Made by a program: the position numbers and the translations under genes. Below the pieces are notes generated by a model that made no database searches, was not told the DNA's origin, and worked only from the letters and a program-made list of their open reading frames with translations. DNA of 5,039 bases from Chromatiales bacterium (lineage in GTDB: Bacteria; Pseudomonadota; Gammaproteobacteria; Chromatiales; Chromatiaceae), in assembly GCA_022360595.1 (NCBI GenBank), contig JAKSCN010000331.1, forward strand, positions 1 to 5,039. Reading direction: 5' to 3'. Within the stretch, counting starts at the first letter, position 1, and every line of letters starts with the position of its first letter. Below are positions 1 to 5,039 of this stretch, piece by piece.

Positions 1-469
1 CGACAACCGCATAGTCGTGCGCCTGCAACTCCAACAACGTGAGTGGCAACCCGATATCATTATTCAGATTGCCTCGGGTAGAGAGCACGCTACCTTTACC
101 GGACAACAGCGCAGCAACCATCTCTTTAACGCTGGTTTTACCGTTGCTGCCGGTAATGGCGACCAGTGGCGCCGCGCTACGCTCACGCCAAAGGGAAGCC
201 AACTGCCCCAGACCGATTCGGGTATCCACCACCAGCAATTGCGGCAGATCCACGTCGACGGCACGGCTCACCAGAGCCGCAACCGCCCCCTGCTCAGCCA
301 CCTGGGTCAGATAATCATGGCCATCAAAGCGCGGGCCTTGCAGAGCGATGAACAGATCGCCCGATTCGATACGGCGCGAATCCGTTGAAACGGAGGAGAA
401 CTGGGCATCAGCCCTCAACTGCTTGCCGTTAAGGCGATCACAGATATCACTCAAGGCGAAGCGAATCAT
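1..469 (-). CDS. murF: UDP-N-acetylmuramoyl-tripeptide--D-alanyl-D-alanine ligase, N-terminal part (cut by window edge)
   Basis: Cytoplasmic ATP-dependent ligase that adds D-Ala-D-Ala to UDP-MurNAc-tripeptide, the last cytoplasmic step in building the peptidoglycan pentapeptide. Only the first 156 codons plus one base are present; the family is usually about 450 residues, so roughly two thirds lies beyond the left edge. The visible part reads through without a stop. It starts MIRFALSDIC, has an STDSRR segment at residues 28-33 typical of the MurF/MurE N-terminal domain, the Mur ligase P-loop TGSNGKT at 106-112 (Lys111 being the ATP-phosphate lysine), and NLNNDIGLPLTLL at 134-146, which is characteristic of MurF rather than other Mur ligases. 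The ATG overlaps the murE TGA by 4 nt (ATGA) and has a strong GGAGG 7 nt upstream, which fixes the start. No frameshift or damage is visible in this portion. Confidence 0.96.
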   Translation of the reverse strand, partial: MIRFALSDICDRLNGKQLRADAQFSSVSTDSRRIESGDLFIALQGPRFDGHDYLTQVAEQGAVAALVSRAVDVDLPQLLVVDTRIGLGQLASLWRERSAAPLVAITGSNGKTSVKEMVAALLSGKGSVLSTRGNLNNDIGLPLTLLELQAHDYAVV

Positions 470-1995
470 GACTGCACCTCCACCAACACTTGAGCAACCT
501 TCTCGCGATCACTAAAAGGCATTTTCAGATCACCAATCAACTGGTAATCCTCATGCCCCTTACCGGCGACCAACACCACATCATCAGTAGTGGCTACCTG
601 AATCGCCGCGCTGATCGCCTCATCCCGCTGAGAAATAACCTGCACAGCCCCAGGCTGCTGCACACCGGTGAGAATATCGGCAATAATCACCTCGCTAGGC
701 TCGCTGCGTGGATTATCGTCCGTTACAAAAACCAGATCGGCACAAGCTTCAGCAATGCGCCCCATCTCCCGACGCTTACCCTTATCGCGGTCGCCGCCAC
801 AGCCAAACAGGCAGATCAGCCGCCCAGCGGTATGGGCCCGCAGCGCTTTCAAAGCCTGCTCCAGGGCATCCGGAGTATGCGCATAATCGACCACTACCAG
901 AGGCTGTCCTGGCTTACCAAAGCGCTCCATGCGACCAGGCACCGTCTTGACCCGAGCCAAACGCTGCAAAGCATCAGTAAAAGTGAGACCACGTTGCAGT
1001 AACACAGCAAGGACAGCCAACAGGTTGCTGGCGTTAAAACGACCGAGCAACGGGGTACGCAGCTCACCTGTTCCCCAACTACTGCTGATCTGCAAAAGCA
1101 TACCGGCACTGTCGGTCTGCAGTCCTGTCAACCCCAGCCACTTGTCCAGGCCGGAATTGGATAGATCATTCAGGCTGTAGCTGATCAACGGCAACTTGCC
1201 TTCCAGCATTTTTTGCAACCGCTGGCCAAAGGCATCATCCAAATTCAGCACCGCACAACCTGGATTCGAGTGAGTAAACAGTCGCTGCTTGGCGGCGGCG
1301 TACTCTTCCATCGTCTGGTGATAGTCGAGATGGTCGCGGCTCAGGTTGGTGAGCACCGCCACATCAAAAGCCAACGCTTCAACACGCCCCTGATCCAGAG
1401 CGTGGGAGGAGACCTCCATCGCCACCACCTGAGCACCGGCATCGCGCATCTCAGCAAGCTGGGCCTGCACCTGCACCGGATCAGGCGTGGTGTGCGCTGT
1501 TTCTTTCAGCGCATTGAGGAAACCGCTACCCAGAGTGCCCACCACGCCACAGCGGGTATCGGGCTCCAGGGCCTGGGCCAAAAACTGGGTGCAACTGGTC
1601 TTACCGTTGGTGCCGGTAAAACCGATTAGCGACAGGGTCTCGCCAGGCTCACCATAGAAACGACCGGCAATAGCACTTGCCATATAGCGCAGACCCGACA
1701 GCGGCATCACCGGTATACCAGCCTGCTGCTGGAGTTGATCCGCCTGCTCTAGCGCCCAATCGCCATCAGGCTCATAGAGCACTGCACTGGCCCCTTGCTC
1801 AACCGCCTGCCGCAGATAAGCCATGCCGTGCTGGGCCGTACCCGCACAGGCAAGAAACAGATAACCAGCCGCTACTTGTCGGCTATCGAGTGCCAATCCA
1901 GCAATTTCGCAATCCACCGCCGCAGGCAGATCAATCCACCCACGCAGTAGTTCCGAAAGCCTGATGCCAGAATGGAGAAAGGAGGCAGCCATCAT
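466..1995 (-). CDS. murE: UDP-N-acetylmuramoyl-L-alanyl-D-glutamate--2,6-diaminopimelate ligase
   Basis: Cytoplasmic Mur ligase that uses ATP to add meso-diaminopimelate to UDP-MurNAc-L-Ala-D-Glu. The 509 residues compare with 495 in E. coli, so it is full length. Three regions follow in order: a UDP-substrate domain (about 1-105), a central ATPase (about 106-345) and a C-terminal domain (about 346-509). Visible motifs are the P-loop GTNGKT at 128-133, the HTTPDP segment at 168-173, EVSSHAL at 194-200, the lysine expected to be carbamylated at K236 (in EEYAAAKQRLF), and DNPR at 427-430, the family signature for diaminopimelate rather than lysine. GKGHEDYQ at 478-485 supplies the Gly and Glu that contact the amino acid. 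The start is the first of two adjacent ATGs; it overlaps the ftsI TGA by 4 nt and lies 6 nt after GGGAGG. It overlaps murF downstream by 4 nt. All key residues are intact. Confidence 0.98.
   Translation of the reverse strand: MMAASFLHSGIRLSELLRGWIDLPAAVDCEIAGLALDSRQVAAGYLFLACAGTAQHGMAYLRQAVEQGASAVLYEPDGDWALEQADQLQQQAGIPVMPLSGLRYMASAIAGRFYGEPGETLSLIGFTGTNGKTSCTQFLAQALEPDTRCGVVGTLGSGFLNALKETAHTTPDPVQVQAQLAEMRDAGAQVVAMEVSSHALDQGRVEALAFDVAVLTNLSRDHLDYHQTMEEYAAAKQRLFTHSNPGCAVLNLDDAFGQRLQKMLEGKLPLISYSLNDLSNSGLDKWLGLTGLQTDSAGMLLQISSSWGTGELRTPLLGRFNASNLLAVLAVLLQRGLTFTDALQRLARVKTVPGRMERFGKPGQPLVVVDYAHTPDALEQALKALRAHTAGRLICLFGCGGDRDKGKRREMGRIAEACADLVFVTDDNPRSEPSEVIIADILTGVQQPGAVQVISQRDEAISAAIQVATTDDVVLVAGKGHEDYQLIGDLKMPFSDREKVAQVLVEVQS
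477..481 (-). promoter_or_regulatory. Ribosome binding site of murF
   Basis: A full GGAGG lies 7 nt before the murF ATG, inside the last codons of murE. It supports the start that overlaps the murE stop by 4 nt and suggests murF can be initiated independently as well as by coupling. Confidence 0.8.
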
Positions 1996-3770
1996 TGCGC
2001 GCCTCCCAGGTTGGTTGTCAGGCTGGTTTTTAGGTCGGCCAGCCGGATACCACCGTTGGGCAGATCATCCGGCGGGATATTGAGTAGCCTTAGCGCCCCT
2101 CCCATAACCTTCGAGAAAACCGGCGCCGCAACCTGCCCGCCGTAATATTGACCGGCACTCGGATCATCGATCATCACCACCATCACAAGACGTGGATCAG
2201 AGGCTGGAACCATACCCGCAAATACCGACCGATAGCGATCATCGGCATAACCGCCAGAGACACTCTTCTTAGCCGTACCAGTCTTGCCAGCCACCCGATA
2301 ACCGGGGATCGCCGCCTTAGGCGCGGTACCCTCAGCGGTAGCTACCGCCTCCATCATTTTGCGCACTGTCTTAGCGGTACTGGCGCGCATCACTCGATCA
2401 CCCTCAGGTGCCTGTTCACGCTTGATCAGGGATACCGGACGGCGCACACCGTCAGCCGCCAGCACCGAGTAGGCACGCGCCAGTTGTAGCGGTGTGACCG
2501 ACAGACCATAGCCAAATGAGAGGGTTGCCTGATCAATCTTTGCCCAACGCCCCGGGGGAGTGAGCTGCCCCCCAGACTCACCCGGAAAACCGGTACTGGT
2601 GGGTTCACCAAAGCCAAGCCTGGAGAAGAAGTCGAACAGCTCCTCTTTCGGCATCGAGAGGGCGATCTTACTCACCCCAACATTGCTCGATTTGCGAATT
2701 ACGCCAGCGATATCGAGCGCACCATAATTGCGGTGGTCTTTAACCTGATTGCGCCCAACCCGATAGTAACCAGGCGCTGTATCAATCACAGACTCTGCAC
2801 GATAGTGACCGGAATCCAACGCCGCAGAGATAGTCATTGGCTTCATGGTAGAGCCCGGTTCAAACACATCAGTGACAGCGCGATTGCGAAAACGCCCCGG
2901 CTTACCACGTTTCGAGCCATTGGGGTTGTAGGCGGGTTGATTGACCATCGCCAACACCTCATTGGTCCTCACATCGAGAATCACGGCCGACCCGGACTTC
3001 GCCTTGTTGTGCTTTACCGCTGCCTTCAATTCGCGATAGGCAAGAAACTGCAGCCGGCGGTCAATGCTCAAGGTCAACGCCTTACCCGGCTCGGTCTTCT
3101 GGATATTCTCGACATCTTTCACTGCGCGGGCGCGGCCATCACGGATCACCCGCTTTTTACCGTTGGTGCCCTGCAGCCAATCCTGATAGGCCAGCTCCAG
3201 CCCCTCCTGGCCAATGTCATCCACATCGGTAAAACCCACCACATGGGCAGACACCTCACCAGCCGGATAGAAGCGCCGATACTCACGCTGCAGCTCCACG
3301 CCTTTGATATCCAACTCATCGACTTTCTCGGCCAGATCGGGATTGACCCGGCGCTGCAGATAGACGAAGGAGCGATCACTGCGCTTGGCCAGCAGTCGAC
3401 GCAGCTCATCGACATCCTTACCCAGCGCTTTCGCTAGTGGCATCAGAGTCTTGGCGTCAGGAGAGAGCACACGTGGATTGGCCCAGATTGAGTCGACTGG
3501 CGTACTCATCGCTAATGGTTCACCATGGCGATCGGTAATCATGCCACGGTTGGCGGTCATCTCTACAACACGCAAATGGCGACGTTGACCTTCACGCTGG
3601 AGAAAGTCGGTTTCAAAAATCTGCTGATCGACAGCACGATAAACCAGTACCACGGAAGAGAGGCTCAACAAGGTGAGCAGCACCCAGCGGCGCACCCGAT
3701 ACTTTGGCATCGTACGCTGCTCTGTCTTTAGGGCCTGTTCCGCCCGTTTTTGCCGCTTCTTCGCCGCCAT
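1992..3770 (-). CDS. ftsI: Septal peptidoglycan D,D-transpeptidase, penicillin-binding protein 3
   Basis: Inner-membrane class B penicillin-binding protein that cross-links septal peptidoglycan, working in the divisome with FtsW and the FtsQLB complex. It has 592 residues, against 588 in E. coli. Layout: a Lys/Arg-rich cytoplasmic tail (about 1-28), one membrane segment (about 29-45), the non-catalytic pedestal domain (about 65-215, with NRGMITDRHGEPLA at 74-87), then the transpeptidase domain (about 255-560). Active-site motifs are all present: STMK at 307-310 with Ser307 as the acylated serine, SSN at 361-363, and KTG at 496-498. Their spacing nearly equals E. coli PBP3, which separates it from the elongation enzyme PBP2 (mrdA). 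The ATG comes 1 nt after the ftsL TGA with only a weak AGG 7 nt upstream, so coupling to ftsL is likely. An internal ATG at codon 21 (3710) lacks a ribosome site and would remove most of the cytoplasmic tail. Confidence 0.98.
   Translation of the reverse strand: MAAKKRQKRAEQALKTEQRTMPKYRVRRWVLLTLLSLSSVVLVYRAVDQQIFETDFLQREGQRRHLRVVEMTANRGMITDRHGEPLAMSTPVDSIWANPRVLSPDAKTLMPLAKALGKDVDELRRLLAKRSDRSFVYLQRRVNPDLAEKVDELDIKGVELQREYRRFYPAGEVSAHVVGFTDVDDIGQEGLELAYQDWLQGTNGKKRVIRDGRARAVKDVENIQKTEPGKALTLSIDRRLQFLAYRELKAAVKHNKAKSGSAVILDVRTNEVLAMVNQPAYNPNGSKRGKPGRFRNRAVTDVFEPGSTMKPMTISAALDSGHYRAESVIDTAPGYYRVGRNQVKDHRNYGALDIAGVIRKSSNVGVSKIALSMPKEELFDFFSRLGFGEPTSTGFPGESGGQLTPPGRWAKIDQATLSFGYGLSVTPLQLARAYSVLAADGVRRPVSLIKREQAPEGDRVMRASTAKTVRKMMEAVATAEGTAPKAAIPGYRVAGKTGTAKKSVSGGYADDRYRSVFAGMVPASDPRLVMVVMIDDPSAGQYYGGQVAAPVFSKVMGGALRLLNIPPDDLPNGGIRLADLKTSLTTNLGGAQ
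2002..2007 (-). promoter_or_regulatory. Ribosome binding site of murE
   Basis: GGGAGG lies within the last codons of ftsI, 6 nt before the first murE ATG (1995) and 9 nt before the second (1992). Both distances are workable, so the site marks the initiation region but does not by itself decide which ATG is used. Confidence 0.8.
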
Positions 3771-3771
3771 A

Positions 3772-4044
3772 TCAGGGCCTAATGACCAAAACCTCTTCCG
3801 CTTTCGGAATATGCATTTTCAGATCTTTTTTTGCGATGGTCGCAATCCGCCCATGAGTACCCCAGGTACTCTGCTCCAACTGCAGACGTCCCCACTGCAC
3901 CTCGATGGCATCACGCTGTTTCTCAAGACTCTGCAGCTCTACAAAATGTTTACGTGAGGCGTATTTCGCATACACCACTCCAACAGCGGAGCCGAGCACC
4001 GCCAACCCCAGCAACACCATGACGATAAAGCGGCCCCGGCTCAC
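3772..4044 (-). CDS. ftsL: Cell division protein FtsL (GTG start)
   Basis: Small single-pass inner-membrane divisome protein that pairs with FtsB and FtsQ and helps activate FtsWI. It has 90 residues: a very short cytoplasmic tail (MSRGR), a hydrophobic membrane segment at about 6-26, then a periplasmic part with a predicted coiled coil at about 32-60 and the WGRLQLEQSTW stretch at 47-57 typical of gammaproteobacterial FtsL. Sequence conservation in this family is low, so position between rsmH and ftsI carries much of the call. The start is GTG, overlapping the rsmH TGA by 4 nt (GTGA), with GGAG 8 nt upstream. Reading upstream in this frame reaches a stop at 4108-4110 with no ATG, GTG or TTG in between, so no longer form is possible. 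An ATG at codon 9 (4020) would cut into the membrane segment and has a poorer ribosome site. Confidence 0.93.
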   Translation of the reverse strand: MSRGRFIVMVLLGLAVLGSAVGVVYAKYASRKHFVELQSLEKQRDAIEVQWGRLQLEQSTWGTHGRIATIAKKDLKMHIPKAEEVLVIRP

Positions 4045-4976
4045 GCCAACCGCTCCGCCACACGCAGCACCGCACTGCGGGCCCGTGGATTGCCTTTTAC
4101 CTCTTCCTCACTCGGTTGAATCGCCTTACCAAGCCGCTTTAACCGCGCGTTGACCTGGTCCTGAGTCACGGGTAGCCCTGCCGGCAGCCGCTGACCACGC
4201 TCCTGATCACGCATGAAACGCTTGACGATGCGATCCTCCAGCGAGTGGAAACTGATCACTGCCAAGCGACCACCAACGGCCAATACATCCAACGCTTGCT
4301 CTAGACAGTCGCGCAGATCATCAAGTTCACGGTTAATAAAAATCCTGATCGCCTGAAACGTCCGGGTTGCCGGGTGCTTACCCTTCTCCCAAGACGGGTT
4401 GGCTGCTGATGCAATCTCGGCCAACCGGGTAGTGGTAACTATCGGCGCCTCTGCCCTGGCGGCCACAATGGCCCCCGCGATACGCTTGGCGAAGCGCTCT
4501 TCACCGTACTCTTTCAATACATGCGCAATTTCCGCCTGCTCGGCTGTCGCCAACCACTCCGCCGCACTCACACCGGTGCTGTTATCCATGCGCATATCCA
4601 GAGGCCCCTCTTGGAGGAAGCTAAACCCGCGTTCAGCCTGATCCAACTGAGGTGAGGAGACACCCAAATCGAGCAGAATCCCATCCACCTTACCGCATAC
4701 ATCGCGGCGTTCAGCCACCCGTTTCAGGGTGGCAAAAGAGCCCTGTTCAATCGCAAAACGGTCATCACCACCAAATTCCTGCTCGGCACAACGAACCGCT
4801 TCAGGATCCTTATCGATTGCAATCAACCGCCCCTCTGGCCCCAGGGCGGCAATAATGGCCCCACTGTGCCCACCGCGCCCGAAGGTTCCATCTATATAGA
4901 TACCGTTTGCAGAAACGGCCAGGGCGTCCAGCGCTTCTCGATACAGCACCGGCAGATGTTGTTGCGTTGCGTTCAT
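4041..4976 (-). CDS. rsmH: 16S rRNA (cytosine(1402)-N(4))-methyltransferase
   Basis: S-adenosylmethionine-dependent enzyme (formerly MraW) that methylates N4 of C1402 in the 16S rRNA decoding centre of the small ribosomal subunit. The 311 residues compare with 313 in E. coli. Motifs in order: HLPVLYREALDAL at 7-19, the SAM-binding stretch YIDGTFGRGGHS at 27-38, the acidic end of a strand at IAIDKDPEA (52-60), LLDLGVSSPQLD at 101-112, the GFSF and GPLDMRMD pair at 117-131, TRTFQAIRIFIN at 204-215 and FHSLEDRIVKRF at 243-254. These are diagnostic of RsmH. The ATG is 2 nt after the mraZ TAA; the only purine-rich stretch upstream, GGAAAG, is about 15 nt away, so initiation probably depends on ribosomes finishing mraZ. 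The 3' end overlaps ftsL by 4 nt. Intact and typical. Confidence 0.98.
   Translation of the reverse strand: MNATQQHLPVLYREALDALAVSANGIYIDGTFGRGGHSGAIIAALGPEGRLIAIDKDPEAVRCAEQEFGGDDRFAIEQGSFATLKRVAERRDVCGKVDGILLDLGVSSPQLDQAERGFSFLQEGPLDMRMDNSTGVSAAEWLATAEQAEIAHVLKEYGEERFAKRIAGAIVAARAEAPIVTTTRLAEIASAANPSWEKGKHPATRTFQAIRIFINRELDDLRDCLEQALDVLAVGGRLAVISFHSLEDRIVKRFMRDQERGQRLPAGLPVTQDQVNARLKRLGKAIQPSEEEVKGNPRARSAVLRVAERLA
4053..4056 (-). promoter_or_regulatory. Ribosome binding site deciding the ftsL GTG start
   Basis: GGAG (within GCGGAG) lies in the last codons of rsmH, 8 nt before the GTG at 4044. It favours this GTG over the ATG at 4020, whose nearest purine-rich stretch (GGGG) is about 13 nt away. 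Confidence 0.65.
4890..4918 (-). repeat. Two adjacent small inverted repeats inside rsmH
   Basis: A perfect 12-nt palindrome, ATCTATATAGAT (4890-4901), is followed one base later by a 6-bp inverted repeat, CCGTTT and AAACGG, around a 4-nt loop (4903-4918). In the rsmH message these fall near codons 20-29, just before and within the conserved YIDG motif. They are directly visible, but no function is claimed; each alone is expected about once by chance in 5 kb. Confidence 0.35.
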
Positions 4977-4978
4977 GG

Positions 4979-5039
4979 TTAGATCGACAGACTTTCCAGA
5001 TCAGCCGGCAGCTCTAACTGCTCCAGATCGACCTCTTCC
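4979..5039 (-). CDS. mraZ: Transcriptional regulator MraZ, C-terminal 19 residues (cut by window edge)
   Basis: Only the last 19 codons and the TAA stop are in the window, reading EEVDLEQLELPADLESLSI after one leftover base. MraZ is a DNA-binding protein of the AbrB-like fold that binds repeats upstream of its own gene and regulates the dcw cluster. The fragment is too short for a domain match. The call rests on the open frame, the acidic and Leu-rich tail, and the position 2 nt before rsmH, where mraZ almost always lies in proteobacterial dcw clusters. The promoter and MraZ-binding repeats would be further right, outside the window. Confidence 0.8.
   Translation of the reverse strand, partial: EEVDLEQLELPADLESLSI

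Noticed and set aside
17..388. Plus-strand open frame of 123 codons at the left edge
   Set aside because: It is the codon-aligned antisense of the murF fragment, which has clear Mur ligase motifs on the minus strand.
490..1002. Plus-strand open frame of 170 codons opposite murE
   Set aside because: Same codon-aligned antisense artefact; the translation shows no domain and murE is secure here. The 138-codon frame at 1213-1629 is explained the same way.
131..1624. Similar DNA stretches around 131-160 and 1596-1624 that looked like a direct repeat
   Set aside because: They encode the P-loops of murF (TGSNGKT) and murE (TGTNGKT), which are paralogous ligases, so the likeness is protein homology.
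2148..2489. Plus-strand frame containing five consecutive histidines
   Set aside because: The histidine run is the complement of the Val/Met-rich strand of FtsI after KTG (VMVVMIDD); it is not a metal-binding peptide.
3153..3171. A P-loop-like GTNGKK in FtsI (residues 201-206)
   Set aside because: It lies in the periplasmic non-catalytic domain, lacks the final Thr/Ser and the surrounding nucleotide-binding fold, and FtsI does not use ATP. The likeness to the murE P-loop is chance.
2733..3437. Plus-strand open frame of 234 codons opposite ftsI
   Set aside because: It is aligned codon-for-codon with ftsI in the antisense frame, where stops need TTA, CTA or TCA codons in ftsI, which are scarce in a GC-rich gene. 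It has no recognisable motif and lies wholly within a certain gene.
1..5039. A possible novel defence, mobile or regulatory system in the window
   Set aside because: All but a few bases belong to conserved dcw genes in their usual order, with intact motifs and no inserted genes, repeats or intergenic space.

Overview
This window is a stretch of ordinary, very compact bacterial chromosome: part of the division and cell wall (dcw) cluster, with every gene on the minus strand. In transcription order (right to left) it holds the 3' end of mraZ, then complete rsmH (mraW), ftsL, ftsI and murE, then the first 156 codons of murF, which runs off the left edge. Coding sequence fills nearly all of the window. 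The junctions are a 2-nt gap (mraZ/rsmH), a 4-nt overlap (rsmH/ftsL), a 1-nt gap (ftsL/ftsI), a 4-nt overlap (ftsI/murE) and a 4-nt overlap (murE/murF). There is no intergenic stretch where a promoter or terminator would be expected, so the genes are probably one transcript read from upstream of mraZ, outside the window.

The gene order, the full catalytic motifs, and an FtsI whose active-site positions nearly match Escherichia coli numbering (SxxK at 307-310, SxN at 361-363, KTG at 496-498) point to a gammaproteobacterium. MurE carries the DNPR motif of meso-diaminopimelate-adding enzymes, so the wall should be Gram-negative type A1-gamma peptidoglycan. Base composition is moderately GC-rich. 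My impression of the protein style is of a Chromatiales-like or sulfur-oxidising gammaproteobacterium, but this is a low-confidence guess from memory.

The genes act together in septal wall synthesis. MurE and MurF add the third residue and the terminal D-Ala-D-Ala to the UDP-MurNAc peptide in the cytoplasm. FtsI cross-links the resulting peptidoglycan at the septum with FtsL as a divisome partner. RsmH modifies 16S rRNA, and MraZ is the cluster's transcriptional regulator. I found no mobile element, tRNA, rRNA, CRISPR array, convincing regulatory RNA or undescribed system. The findings are small points about translation starts and local structure, scored low.
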